DNA from: Solirubrobacter phytolaccae
GTDB lineage: Bacteria > Actinomycetota > Thermoleophilia > Solirubrobacterales > Solirubrobacteraceae
Direction: 5' to 3'
Assembly: GCF_027587195.1 (NCBI RefSeq)
Contig: NZ_JAPDDP010000011.1
Span: forward strand, 62,001-126,000
DNA: 64,000 bases
The translations under genes were made by a program, and so were the position numbers. Positions 54,547 through 62,868 of the stretch are shown here, piece by piece. The notes under the pieces are model-generated. The model was not told where the DNA came from and did not search any database. It saw nothing but the letters and a program-made list of their open reading frames with translations. Every line of letters begins with the position of its first letter. Position 1 is the first letter of the stretch.

Positions 54547-55937
54547 GCTGCACTCCTTTGCTGCGTGTTGTCCGTGGTGAGCCGGGCGAGGACCTCGCCG
54601 GCGACGTGTTCGGCGACCCCTGCGATGGCCTGGCCGTGAACGATGTTGGGATGCACCCGCGCCGAGCTCGCCACCGCGAGCCCGGGGGCCGCGAAGACGG
54701 GCGGGATGCGGTTCGCGACGCTCGCCACGTGGACGGGCTCCGCGACCGTGGTGCGAGCGACCTGGCTCGCGATCACGTCCTCCCGGCGGAAGTCCGGGAA
54801 GAGGGTCTGGACGTGCCCGAGGAACTCGTCCGTGATGTCCTCGCTCGACCGCTCCAGGATCGGGTTGGTCGAGCGCACGTACTTGGGCACGTAGATCAGG
54901 TGGCCGTCCACCCACTCGGGGTCGACCGCGTGGGTCGTCTCGACGACGCTCGTGATCGGCACGCGCCGGTCGGTGATGTTGATCGCGTAGTACGGGCTGA
55001 CGCTCTGCTTGACGCGCGCGACGAGGCAGACGATGCCCATGTAGCGCAGCGGGTCGGGCCCGAGCGCGTGCTCGAGCTCGTCGGCGAGCAGGCCCTTCAG
55101 GTTCGGGCGCAGCTGCGTCGTGACGACGGTGTCGTGCGCCTGCAGGCCGGCGTCGGTGACGACGCCGATGGCGGCGCCGGACGCGGAGGCCGGGATGTGC
55201 CGGACCGGGGTGGAGGTGTGGACCTCGCCGCCGAGCGAGCGGATGCGGTCCGCGAGCCGGTCGACGAGCGCCTGGTAGCCACCCTCGATCGCGCCCATGA
55301 CCTCGCGGCCGCCCTTGGAGCGGGTGCCGGCCGTGCGGCGCATGCGCGACCACAGGTAGGTCGCGGGCAGGTCGTCGTAGTGGCCGTCGAACTTGGAGTC
55401 CAGCAGCGGCGCCCACAGGCGCTCCCACAGCCGGTTGCCGCTGAGCTTGCGCGCCCACGCCTCGATCGGCTGCTCGTCGAGCGCCTCGGCGTCCTTGATG
55501 CGCCCGCACGCGAGCACGAACGCGGCGAGCCGCGCCTTGTCGTCCAGGCGCAGGCCGGGGAAGCGGAGCACCTCGACCGGCGTCGACATCGAGCAGCGCT
55601 GACCGTCGTGGTAGAAGCCCACGCCCAGCGGCCGCCAGCGGATGCTCAGGCCGAGCGACTCGGCCAGCGAGACCACCTTGTCGTCGGTCGTGGTGACCGC
55701 GTGGTAGTAGCGGTCGACCGCGACGCCGCCGATCTTGGTGGAGCCGGCGAGCCCGCCCAGACGCTTGTCGGCCTCGTAGACGGAGACCTTCACGCCCTGC
55801 TGCGCGAGCTCGTACGCGATGTCGAGGCCGAGCAGGCCTCCGCCGACGACACCCACCGAACGCGGAGCGCGCGAGTGCGAGCCCTCCGGGCGAGTACTCG
55901 CAGCGACGCGAGCCGTCAGGCGAGCGTCGCCCGTCAT
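54543..55937 (-). CDS. FAD/NAD(P)-binding amine-oxidase-like oxidoreductase
   Basis: 464 residues. A Rossmann FAD motif VGVVGGGLLGLDIAYELAQQG (about 28-48) is followed by VYEADKRLGGLAGS, the second FAD-contact motif of the amine oxidase/UDP-galactopyranose mutase-like group. Other landmarks are RYYHAVTTTDDKV, a C-terminal FAD-contact segment around APGLAVASSARVHPNI, and no membrane helix. Homologues are common in EPS operons beside a DPM-like GT2 and an epimerase, as here. The substrate is unknown; a sugar-ring mutase or lipid-linked sugar oxidation are possibilities. Both ends overlap neighbours by ATGA. Confidence 0.82.
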   Translation of the reverse strand: MTGDARLTARVAASTRPEGSHSRAPRSVGVVGGGLLGLDIAYELAQQGVKVSVYEADKRLGGLAGSTKIGGVAVDRYYHAVTTTDDKVVSLAESLGLSIRWRPLGVGFYHDGQRCSMSTPVEVLRFPGLRLDDKARLAAFVLACGRIKDAEALDEQPIEAWARKLSGNRLWERLWAPLLDSKFDGHYDDLPATYLWSRMRRTAGTRSKGGREVMGAIEGGYQALVDRLADRIRSLGGEVHTSTPVRHIPASASGAAIGVVTDAGLQAHDTVVTTQLRPNLKGLLADELEHALGPDPLRYMGIVCLVARVKQSVSPYYAINITDRRVPITSVVETTHAVDPEWVDGHLIYVPKYVRSTNPILERSSEDITDEFLGHVQTLFPDFRREDVIASQVARTTVAEPVHVASVANRIPPVFAAPGLAVASSARVHPNIVHGQAIAGVAEHVAGEVLARLTTDNTQQRSAA

Positions 55938-56671
55938 GTAGACCCTCGGCGGCTCGCGACCTGACGGGTCATGAGCCGCGCGTAACCGGCCACGGTCGGC
56001 AGCACGCGCATCTTGCTCTCGCCCTCGCGCTTGGCCCAGTCCAGGGTCACGGGGACCTCGGCCACCTGGGCGCCCATGCGCGAGAGCTTGATCAGCAGCT
56101 CGGCCTTGCAGGCGAAGCCACGCTCGCGGATCAGGTTGTCGCCGTGCTTGGTGTAGCCGGCGCGCAGCATGTCGGCGCGGTAGACGCGGAAGAACGAGGA
56201 GACCGTGCTCGCGTTGAGCCCGGCACCGGCGCGGATCGCCGACGACGCGGCCTTCGAGAGGAAGCGGCGGTGGCGCGAGACGTTGGCGAGCTCGCCACCG
56301 GCGTGGTGGGAGGCGAGCACGATGTCGGCGCCTTCACGGGCGACCTCCATCATGCCCTCGACCGCGTCGAGGTCGCTCGTCGTGTCGGACTCGAGCGTGA
56401 TGATCAGGTCGTCGTCCTGGGCGACGCCCAACGCGAAGCGGAAGCCGGCGTCGAACGCCGCGCCCGGGCCCTGGTTGGTGCCCTGCTCGAGCACGACCAG
56501 CGGCAGGTCGCCGCGGTGCGCCTTGGCGGTCGCGACCGTCTCGTCGGACGAGCCGTCGTCGACGAGGATGATCAGCCCACCTTCCCACAGCTCCCGCCGC
56601 GCGGACAGGTCCCGCAGCAGGTTGGGGACGTTGGCCTCCTCATTGAAGGCCGGAACCACGATGATGGGCAT
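55934..56671 (-). CDS. GT2 glycosyltransferase, dolichol-phosphate mannosyltransferase-like
   Basis: 245 residues with a minimal GT-A core: PIIVVPAFNEEANVPNL, LIILVDDGSSDETV, QGPGAAFDAGFRFAL and LIITLESDTTSDLD (the metal site, here ESD rather than DAD). SSFFRVYRADML and VPVTLDWAKREGESKM complete the DPM1-like pattern. No C-terminal membrane helices. It could make a polyprenyl-phosphate sugar or extend the repeat. ATG 56671 shares its A with the TGA of the sugar transferase gene (TGATG). Confidence 0.9.
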   Translation of the reverse strand: MPIIVVPAFNEEANVPNLLRDLSARRELWEGGLIILVDDGSSDETVATAKAHRGDLPLVVLEQGTNQGPGAAFDAGFRFALGVAQDDDLIITLESDTTSDLDAVEGMMEVAREGADIVLASHHAGGELANVSRHRRFLSKAASSAIRAGAGLNASTVSSFFRVYRADMLRAGYTKHGDNLIRERGFACKAELLIKLSRMGAQVAEVPVTLDWAKREGESKMRVLPTVAGYARLMTRQVASRRGST

Positions 56672-58146
56672 CAGTAAGCACCCTTCCGCCCGAGCACGGT
56701 CGGGATAGTCCGAAGCAGGATCTTGATGTCCCACCACAGGGACCAATTGGTGACGTAGACGTAGTCGAGCTTGACCATCTCGTCGAACGGGATGTCGTTG
56801 CGGCCGAGGATCTGCCAGAGGCCGGTGATGCCGGGCGTGGTGTCCAGCCGGCGGCCGGCCCAGCCCGTGATCTGCTCGGACTCGTGGACGACGAACGGCC
56901 GCGGGCCGACGAGCGACATCTCGCCGCGCAGCACGTTCCACAGCTGCGGCAGCTCGTCGAGGCTCGTCTTGCGCAGGAACGCGCCGACCTTGGTGATCCG
57001 CGGGTCGTTGGCCATCTTGAACAGCGGGCCGGAGCCCTCCATCTCGTTCATGTGCGCCATCGCCAGGCGCTGCGCCTCGGCGTCCGCGACCATCGTGCGG
57101 AACTTGACGATCTTGAACTCGCTGCCGCCCCGGCCGTGCCGGCGCTGGCGGAAGAAGATCGGGCCGGGGCTGTCGATCCGGATCGCGATCGCGATCACGG
57201 CCAGCAGTGGCGAGAGCGCGAGCAGGCCGAGGCCGGACGCGACGAGGTCGATCGCGCGCTTGACCGTGCGGATCGAGCGCGAGAGGCGCATCGGCGGCAG
57301 GCTCACGATCGGGATCCCCTCGAGCTCCTCCAGCGTCGCGTTGGACGCGAACAGCTCGGAGTAGGACGGGACGATCGAGAGGTGCACGTCGGGGCGGCGG
57401 ACCTCGCGCATGAGGTCCAGCAGCTCGTTCGTGGGCTCGGTCGTGGCGACCACGACCCAGTCGACCTCGAGCGTGTCGATCAGCCGCGGCAGGTCCTTGT
57501 GGGTGCCCAGCACGTCACGGTCGCGCTCGTCGTCGACGAAGCCGATCACCTGCAGGCTGAACTCGGGGTGCGCCTCCAACTTGCGCTGGACGATGCGGCC
57601 CTCAGGCCCGGCGCCGACGATCAGCGCACGGCGCGGCCGCAGCACGTTCGGCAGGACGAACGTGCGCACGCACGAGCGCCCGAGCGGCACGAGCACGAGC
57701 GCGCACGTGAGGAACATCAAAGACTCGAGCGGCGAGTAGACCGCCCAGTCGAACGCCCACATCGTCCCCTGGTCGACGACCAGGAGCACGAGCGACCCGG
57801 CCAGCAGCGCGTGGAAGAGATCGAGGATCTCGTCCAGGCTGCGCGGCGCGATCGCGCGCGTCTGACGCTCGTAGAGGCCGTAGGCCATGAACACGGCCGG
57901 CCACATGAGCGTCAGGCCGATCGCCATCGCGAGCATCACGCCATCCGGCGCGACGACCGCGGGCTTGTCACCGATCTGCTCCGCCGCCAGGTACGTGCCC
58001 GCGAGCGCGAGCCACACGGCGACGACGTCGACCATCAACAGGGCCCAGACCCGACCTCGACCGAACCCCCGCGCGCTGCTCGCGCGGGAGCTCGAAAGGC
58101 GCAGGGAAGCCGGCCCGCCGCTGAGCGGTTCTGCCTCCACCGACAT
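56671..58146 (-). CDS. polyprenyl-phosphate sugar-1-phosphate transferase (exopolysaccharide priming enzyme)
   Basis: 491 residues, full-length for the WbaP-like class. Four to five N-terminal helices (about 35-150), a Rossmann-like CoA-binding-type domain (RRALIVGAGPEGRIV, FVDDERD), a final helix (SGLGLLALSPLLAVIAIAI) and the bacterial sugar transferase domain: SPGPIFFRQRRHGRGG, FKIVKFRTM, LRKTSLDELPQLWNV, GEMSLVGPRPF, PGITGLWQILGRN. It moves a sugar-1-phosphate from a UDP-sugar to undecaprenyl phosphate, the first committed step of the repeat. AAGGAA is 7 nt before the ATG. It starts 19 nt after the response regulator stop. Confidence 0.95.
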   Translation of the reverse strand: MSVEAEPLSGGPASLRLSSSRASSARGFGRGRVWALLMVDVVAVWLALAGTYLAAEQIGDKPAVVAPDGVMLAMAIGLTLMWPAVFMAYGLYERQTRAIAPRSLDEILDLFHALLAGSLVLLVVDQGTMWAFDWAVYSPLESLMFLTCALVLVPLGRSCVRTFVLPNVLRPRRALIVGAGPEGRIVQRKLEAHPEFSLQVIGFVDDERDRDVLGTHKDLPRLIDTLEVDWVVVATTEPTNELLDLMREVRRPDVHLSIVPSYSELFASNATLEELEGIPIVSLPPMRLSRSIRTVKRAIDLVASGLGLLALSPLLAVIAIAIRIDSPGPIFFRQRRHGRGGSEFKIVKFRTMVADAEAQRLAMAHMNEMEGSGPLFKMANDPRITKVGAFLRKTSLDELPQLWNVLRGEMSLVGPRPFVVHESEQITGWAGRRLDTTPGITGLWQILGRNDIPFDEMVKLDYVYVTNWSLWWDIKILLRTIPTVLGRKGAY

Positions 58147-58165
58147 GAACGTGTTCCTTGGGTGC

Positions 58166-58795
58166 TTAGGACGCGAGCCGCTCGCGCGGCGCCGTCAGGT
58201 TGTGCAGATGCGCGTACCGGCTGGCCTCGGTGCGGTTGGCGACGCCGAGCTTGCGGTACGTGTTCGACAGGTGGAACTTCACCGTCTGCTCGGTCACCCA
58301 CAGCTCGCGGGCGATCCGGCCGTTGGTGTGGCCCTCGGCGACGAGCTGGAGGATCTCGAGCTCGCGGTCGGTCAGCGGGCAGTCCTCTTCGGTGATCTGC
58401 GCCGGGCGCTTCTCGAAGCGGTGCACGACGTTGCCGTGCGAGATCTCACGCAGCAGCGTGCCGAGCGAGACGGGGTGCACGGTCTTGGAGACCACGGCCT
58501 GGGCGCCGGCGTCGAACGCCTGCTCCAGCCAGTCGGACTCCATCTGCAGGGTCAGCATCAGCGACTTGGCCTGCGGGGCGTACTCGGCGATCTCACGCAG
58601 GCGCTCGAGGGCGTTCTCGGTCTCCTGCATGTCGTCCACGAGGACGACGTCCGGCTTGAGCTCGGTGAGCGCGTTGCGCACCGAGCCGCGGCCGTCGAAG
58701 AACCCGACGACCTGGAAGCCCGCGGTCTGCCGCAGTGCAAGTCGAATGGCCTGAACGACGAACGAATGGTCCGCCACAATCATTAGACGCTTCAT
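58166..58795 (-). CDS. LuxR/NarL-type response regulator inside the EPS operon
   Basis: 209 residues: receiver domain (1-120) and a C-terminal LuxR helix-turn-helix (145-205; LTDRELEILQLVAEGHTNGRIA, VKFHLSNTYRKLGV). The likely phosphoacceptor is Asp54 (DVVLVDDMQ) and the conserved Lys is in SKTVHP. The acidic pair near the N-terminus is reduced to VADHS, one acidic residue only, so phosphorylation may be altered. Embedded between dehydrogenase and priming transferase genes with an ATGA overlap upstream, it is a candidate autoregulator of this operon. No histidine kinase is in the window. Confidence 0.9.
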   Translation of the reverse strand: MKRLMIVADHSFVVQAIRLALRQTAGFQVVGFFDGRGSVRNALTELKPDVVLVDDMQETENALERLREIAEYAPQAKSLMLTLQMESDWLEQAFDAGAQAVVSKTVHPVSLGTLLREISHGNVVHRFEKRPAQITEEDCPLTDRELEILQLVAEGHTNGRIARELWVTEQTVKFHLSNTYRKLGVANRTEASRYAHLHNLTAPRERLAS

Positions 58796-60093
58796 GCCGC
58801 CACCTCCGTGGGCTCGATCTCGTTGTCCCGCTGGGGCAGGACCGCCATCTCCATCGGGGGCCTCGCTGCCGCCCGAGTGGTGCGGGTGACCCCGCGGTAG
58901 TCGACCGTCGGCACCTGCGTGCTGATGGTCATGTGGTCGATGCCCGGGTGGGCCGTCACGATCAGCGCGACGTCCGCACCGTCGAGGGCGTCCGCGAGGG
59001 ACGTGTTGGTCAGGCCGAACTGCTTGAGCTCGGGCACGAACTCGTCGTGGTAGACGACCTCGCCGCCGAGGGACTGCAGGCGCTCGATGATCTTCAGCGC
59101 CGGCGACTCGCGGATGTCACCCACGGCGGGCTTGTAGGCCACGCCGAGGATGGCGATCTTGGAGCCGCGGACCGCCTTGCCGTGCTCGTTGAGCAGGCGC
59201 TCGGCGCGCTCGACGCAGACGTACGGCATGTTCTGGTTGACCTTGCCGGCGAGCTCGATGAACTCGGTCGAGAAGTCGTACTCGCGCGCCTTCCAGGACA
59301 GGTAGAACGGGTCGACGGGGAGGCAGTGGCCGCCCATGCCGGGGCCCGGCTCGAAGCGCATGTAGCCGAAGGGCTTGGTCGCGGCGGCGTCGATGACCTC
59401 GTAGATGTCGACGCCCATCCGCTCGGCGAGCATGCCGAGCTCGTTCACGAGCGCGATGTTCACGCTGCGGAAGATGTTCTCCAGCAGCTTCGCCATCTCG
59501 GCCACCTCGGGGGTGGTGACGGGGACGATCGACTCGCAGACCTTGCCGTAGAGGCCCTCGGCCTGCGCGGCGCAGGCGGGGGTGAGGCCGCCGATGATCT
59601 TCGGGGTGTTCGCGAGCTGGAACTTCTCGTTGCCCGGGTCGACGCGCTCGGGGGAGAAGGCGAGGTGGAAGTCGACACCCGCCTGCAGTCCAGTCTCCTC
59701 GAGGATCGGCAGCAGGCGCTCACGAGTCGTGCCCGGGTAGGTCGTGGACTCCAGGACGACGAGCTGGCCGGCCTGGAGCACGTCCGAGACGGACTGGGCG
59801 GCGGCGAGCAGCGGGCCGAGGTCCGGCTCGCGGTTGGCCGTGAGCGGGGTCGGGACCGCGATGATGATCGCGTCGGCGAGCGCCAGGCGCGAAGTGCGCG
59901 TGGTGGCCTCCAGCTGCGGGCGGACGGCGGCGAGCTGCTCCGACGGGATGTCCTCGATGTAGGACTCCCCGCGGCGGATCGAGGCCACCTTGGCCACGCT
60001 CGTGTCGACGCCGATCACACGCTCGCCGGCCTCGGCGAACGCGACGGCCAGCGGAAGGCCGACGTACCCGAGTCCAACGATGCCGATGGTCAT
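58792..60093 (-). CDS. nucleotide-sugar dehydrogenase, UDP-GlcNAc 6-dehydrogenase (WbpA) type
   Basis: 433 residues. Rossmann motif TIGIVGLGYVGLPLAVAFAE at the start, FSPERVDPGN, and catalytic Cys257 in GPGMGGHCLPVDPFYLSWKARE. PVDPFYLSWKARE marks the WbpA/TviB group, which oxidises UDP-GlcNAc (or an isomer) to a uronic acid using two NAD+; WecC-type UDP-ManNAc dehydrogenases have a different pattern here, though with wecB in the locus UDP-ManNAcA cannot be excluded. ATG 60093 is preferred because AAGGAGG lies 4 nt upstream; ATG 60117 would overlap the preceding stop and add eight residues. The product gives the polymer acidic sugars, possible targets of the asnB enzyme. Confidence 0.92.
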   Translation of the reverse strand: MTIGIVGLGYVGLPLAVAFAEAGERVIGVDTSVAKVASIRRGESYIEDIPSEQLAAVRPQLEATTRTSRLALADAIIIAVPTPLTANREPDLGPLLAAAQSVSDVLQAGQLVVLESTTYPGTTRERLLPILEETGLQAGVDFHLAFSPERVDPGNEKFQLANTPKIIGGLTPACAAQAEGLYGKVCESIVPVTTPEVAEMAKLLENIFRSVNIALVNELGMLAERMGVDIYEVIDAAATKPFGYMRFEPGPGMGGHCLPVDPFYLSWKAREYDFSTEFIELAGKVNQNMPYVCVERAERLLNEHGKAVRGSKIAILGVAYKPAVGDIRESPALKIIERLQSLGGEVVYHDEFVPELKQFGLTNTSLADALDGADVALIVTAHPGIDHMTISTQVPTVDYRGVTRTTRAAARPPMEMAVLPQRDNEIEPTEVAA

Positions 60094-60113
60094 GCTTCCT
60101 CCTTGACGGTGAC

Positions 60114-60404
60114 TCATGCGATTCCCTCAGTTGAAGTCATGTCCTGGCCGAGGCGCTCGCGAAGCCCGCTCATGAGGCCGGCGATCTGATCGCCGGCGGA
60201 CTCGCGGAGCTCGCGGAAGAGACGTGCGGTCTCCTCGTGGCCGTCCTGGGCCGCTTCGAACTCGAACACGCGGTACCGCGCACGGAGCTCCAGGTTCAGA
60301 GTCAGCGCGCGCAGCAGGTTCTGCAGCGTCTGATCTGCGTCTTGAGAGTCGCGCAGCTCTCGCAAGCTGGTCCGCACCCCGTGTTCGCTCTGCCACTTGG
60401 ACAC
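60114..60404 (-). CDS. small helical protein, first gene of the EPS operon
   Basis: 96 residues from a GTG, not recognised. It appears entirely alpha-helical and charged, with a central stretch LNLELRARYRVFEFEAAQDG and a second helix HEETARLFRELRESAG. The E-x-x-H-type spacing faintly recalls rubrerythrin/ferritin-like helices but a four-helix metal site cannot fit. It is 20 nt upstream of the dehydrogenase start on the same strand, at the operon head and next to the divergent response regulator, so a regulatory or adaptor role is possible. Confidence 0.65.
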   Translation of the reverse strand: MSKWQSEHGVRTSLRELRDSQDADQTLQNLLRALTLNLELRARYRVFEFEAAQDGHEETARLFRELRESAGDQIAGLMSGLRERLGQDMTSTEGIA

Positions 60405-60554
60405 GAGGAGCAGCGTCGCGGCTAGACCTAGGTAGTGGAAGGTGGTCTTCGCCCGGTCAGGTCGGGGCGGTTCCTCCCGGTCGTGGGGGGCTTCAATGCC
60501 CCACTAAGCGGATATCCGACCCCCCATGGGCAGAAAATTCCCCCACGGCGGCCG
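60405..60554. promoter_or_regulatory. divergent control region of the EPS operon and response regulator
   Basis: 150 bp between the leftward operon and the rightward regulator. It holds GGGGC-TTCAAT-GCCCC (60487-60502), the perfect palindrome CGGATATCCG (60509-60518) and a C-run before the ATG. The palindrome size and symmetry fit a LuxR-type HTH dimer. Related boxes are CGGATATTC at 30379 and GGACATCCG near 50132. No clear -10 was fixed for either side. Confidence 0.4.
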
Positions 60555-61292
60555 ATGACATACGTACCATTCGGCGAGCACGGACCCGGAGGTTCCGAAA
60601 AGTTGATTGACAAGGACGACAACAACGAAGAGACGGTGCTGCGGACGATCGTCGCGGACGACGATCCTCTCGTGCGCCGACTGATCCGCGACACGCTGCA
60701 GCGCGCGGACGTGACCGTGATCGCCGAGGCCTCGACGGGCCGGGAAGCGGTGGAGCTCGCGCTCTTCTACCGCCCGGACGTCGTCGTGATGGATTACATG
60801 ATGCCGGAGATGGATGGCATCGAGGCAACGCGCCGGATCTATGAGTCCGACCCGTCCATTCGTGTCGTTCTTCTGACCGGAGCGGGTGACGAGGAGCTCG
60901 GCCTGCGCGGTCTGCGTGCCGGCGCTTCGGGCTACCTCTCCAAGGAGGTCGAGCTGGACGCGCTCCCGCGCGCGCTGCGTGGCGCGCTCGAGGGCGAGGC
61001 CGCAATCTCGCGCCAGCTGGCGATGAAGCTGATCGAGCGCTACCGCGCCGCCCCCACCGGCGGTGCCGGCCTGCGTCCGGTGCGCTCGCGTCTGACCGAC
61101 CGCGAGTGGGAGGTCCTGGACCTGCTCTCCACGGGCGCGACGACGGACCAGATCGCCAAGAACCTGGTCCTGTCGAGCGAGACCGTGCGCTCGCACCTGA
61201 AGAACCTGTACCGCAAGCTCGAGGTCAACTCGCGCGAAGAGGCGGTGCGTGCGGCGTCGAAGCTGCGCTCGCTGAGCGGCCTGCCCGCTTAG
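60555..61292 (+). CDS. LuxR/NarL-type response regulator, divergent from the EPS operon
   Basis: 245 residues from ATG 60555. After a 28-residue N-terminal extension comes a canonical receiver: TIVADDDPLV (acidic cluster), phosphoacceptor Asp80 (PDVVVMDYMMPEMDG), LLTGA and the SKEVE lysine. A LuxR HTH follows (LTDREWEVLDLLSTGATTDQIA, VRSHLKNLYRKLEV). A TTG at 60603 after GGAGG is an alternative start that would remove the extension. Unlike the regulator at 58166, all phosphorylation residues are in place. Probably controls its own gene and the divergent polysaccharide operon; its kinase is not here. Confidence 0.9.
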   Translation: MTYVPFGEHGPGGSEKLIDKDDNNEETVLRTIVADDDPLVRRLIRDTLQRADVTVIAEASTGREAVELALFYRPDVVVMDYMMPEMDGIEATRRIYESDPSIRVVLLTGAGDEELGLRGLRAGASGYLSKEVELDALPRALRGALEGEAAISRQLAMKLIERYRAAPTGGAGLRPVRSRLTDREWEVLDLLSTGATTDQIAKNLVLSSETVRSHLKNLYRKLEVNSREEAVRAASKLRSLSGLPA

Positions 61293-61310
61293 CTGCCCGC
61301 TTTGCTCGCC

Positions 61311-61334
61311 CGCGGCGGATAACTTTCCGCCGCG
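61311..61334 (+). promoter_or_regulatory. 9-bp inverted repeat abutting the nnr start codon
   Basis: CGCGGCGGA (61311-61319), loop TAACTT, TCCGCCGCG (61326-61334), with ATG at 61335 directly next. The loop is itself a TANNNT hexamer 9 nt before the ATG. It may be the terminator of the regulator gene, a promoter with dyad operator, or both. Confidence 0.5.
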
Positions 61335-62855
61335 ATGACTGCGCTCCCCCGATGGATGGAACCCCTGCTCGAAGCGGGGGAGATGCGTGAGCTGGATCGC
61401 TGGGCGATCAACGAGAAGAAGGTCGCCGTCGACGAGCTGATGGAGCGGGCGGGCGAGGGCCTCGCCGGCGTCGTCGCTCGGCGAGCGCCGGCGGGCCGGA
61501 TCGCGATCGTCTGCGGCAAGGGGAACAACGGCGGCGACGGGATCGTCGCCGCGCGGCTGCTGCGCCAGGCCGGCCGCGAGGTCGAGGTGCACGCCGTCTG
61601 GCCGCCCGAGTGGATGGGCGAGGACGCGCAGGCGCAGATCAAGAAGCTGCCGGGGCCGAAGCCGATCCCGTTCGAGGCGGGGCGCCTGAACAAGGTTCAC
61701 GTGATCGTCGACGCGCTGCTCGGCACCGGATCCAGCGGCGTGCCGCGCGAGCCCGCGGCGGGCGTGATCAAGGAGATGGAGGCCGCGCGGGCGCCGGTGA
61801 TCGCTGCTGACATCCCCTCGGGCGTGGACGCCACGACGGGTGAGGTCGCCGGGCCGGCCGTGCACTGCGTCGCGACCGTCGCCTTCCACCGGCCCAAGCT
61901 CGGCGTCTGGATCCGGCCCGGGAAGGGCTACGCGGGGGACGTCGAGGTCGTGGAGATCGGCATCCCGCGGGGTGGCCCGGCGCGTCCCGACGCCGGGCTG
62001 ATCGGCGCGGGCGTGCTGCGGGACATGCCGCGGCGCGCTTCGGACTCCACGAAGTTCTCCAGCGGCAACGTGTTCATCATCGGCGGCTCGCGTGGGCTGA
62101 CGGGCGCGCCGTCGATGAGCGCGCTGGCCGCGATGCGCGCCGGAGCGGGCTACGTGACGGTCGGCGCACCGGCAAGCCTGGAGCTGAGCTTCACGGTGAG
62201 ACTGCTCGAGGCAATGATGATCGGGCTGCCCGAGGACGGCTCCGGCCACCTCGATCCGTCGTCGGAGGAGCAGCTGCTGAAGGCGATCAGCCGCGCGAAC
62301 GCGGTTGTGCTCGGCCCGGGGCTCTCGAAGGACCCGGGCGCGCAGGCGCTCGTGCGCGCCGTGGTGCCGCGGATCGACGTGCCGCTCGTCATCGACGCCG
62401 ACGGCCTCAACGCGCTGGTCGGCCACGTGGAGGAGATCCTGCCCCAGCGCCGCTGGCCGACCGTGCTCACACCGCACTCCGGCGAGCTCGCCCGGTTGCT
62501 GGACACGACCTCCGAGGAGGTCGAGCGCTCCCGCCTGCGTCACGCGCGCGAGGCGGCAGCGATCACGAAGGCGTTCGTCGTGCACAAGGGCGACGACACG
62601 CTCGTCGCCGCGCCGGACGGCCGGGTGGCGATCTCGCGCGGGCGCGCGCCGGGCCTGGCGACGGCGGGCACGGGCGACGTGCTGGCGGGCGTGATCGGCG
62701 CGATGCTCGCCAAGGGCATGCCGGTCGCGCAGGCCGCGTGCGCCGGCGTCTACGCCCACGTGCGCGCCGGGCAGATCGCCGCGGCGCCGCACGGACCGGA
62801 CGGCGTGATCGCCTCCGACGTGATCTCGGCGTTGCCCGCCGCTTTGAGCGCCTAG
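61335..62855 (+). CDS. nnr: bifunctional NAD(P)HX epimerase / ADP-dependent NAD(P)HX dehydratase
   Basis: 506 residues. The N-terminal YjeF_N domain (about 1-215) has GKGNNGGDGIVAARLL and DALLGTGSSGVPREP; it epimerises damaged hydrated NAD(P)H. The C-terminal ribokinase-like domain (220-505) has IIGGSRGLTGAPSMS, LGPGLSKDPG, TPHSGELARL and TAGTGDVLAGVIG with the catalytic Asp; it dehydrates the S form using ADP. This is a cytosolic repair enzyme, unrelated to the polysaccharide locus. It typically neighbours alanine racemase, as here. Confidence 0.95.
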   Translation: MTALPRWMEPLLEAGEMRELDRWAINEKKVAVDELMERAGEGLAGVVARRAPAGRIAIVCGKGNNGGDGIVAARLLRQAGREVEVHAVWPPEWMGEDAQAQIKKLPGPKPIPFEAGRLNKVHVIVDALLGTGSSGVPREPAAGVIKEMEAARAPVIAADIPSGVDATTGEVAGPAVHCVATVAFHRPKLGVWIRPGKGYAGDVEVVEIGIPRGGPARPDAGLIGAGVLRDMPRRASDSTKFSSGNVFIIGGSRGLTGAPSMSALAAMRAGAGYVTVGAPASLELSFTVRLLEAMMIGLPEDGSGHLDPSSEEQLLKAISRANAVVLGPGLSKDPGAQALVRAVVPRIDVPLVIDADGLNALVGHVEEILPQRRWPTVLTPHSGELARLLDTTSEEVERSRLRHAREAAAITKAFVVHKGDDTLVAAPDGRVAISRGRAPGLATAGTGDVLAGVIGAMLAKGMPVAQAACAGVYAHVRAGQIAAAPHGPDGVIASDVISALPAALSA

Positions 62856-62858
62856 GAT
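62853..62858 (+). promoter_or_regulatory. -10-like TAGGAT overlapping the nnr stop codon
   Basis: TAGGAT begins with the TAG stop of nnr and lies 10 nt before ATG 62869, so the CBS gene may have its own leaderless promoter. Confidence 0.4.
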
Positions 62859-62868
62859 TTCGGCCTCA

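Noticed and set aside
58792-60117. Upstream ATG 60117 as start of the dehydrogenase
   Set aside because: The eight extra residues precede the Rossmann motif without need, and AAGGAGG is placed for ATG 60093.
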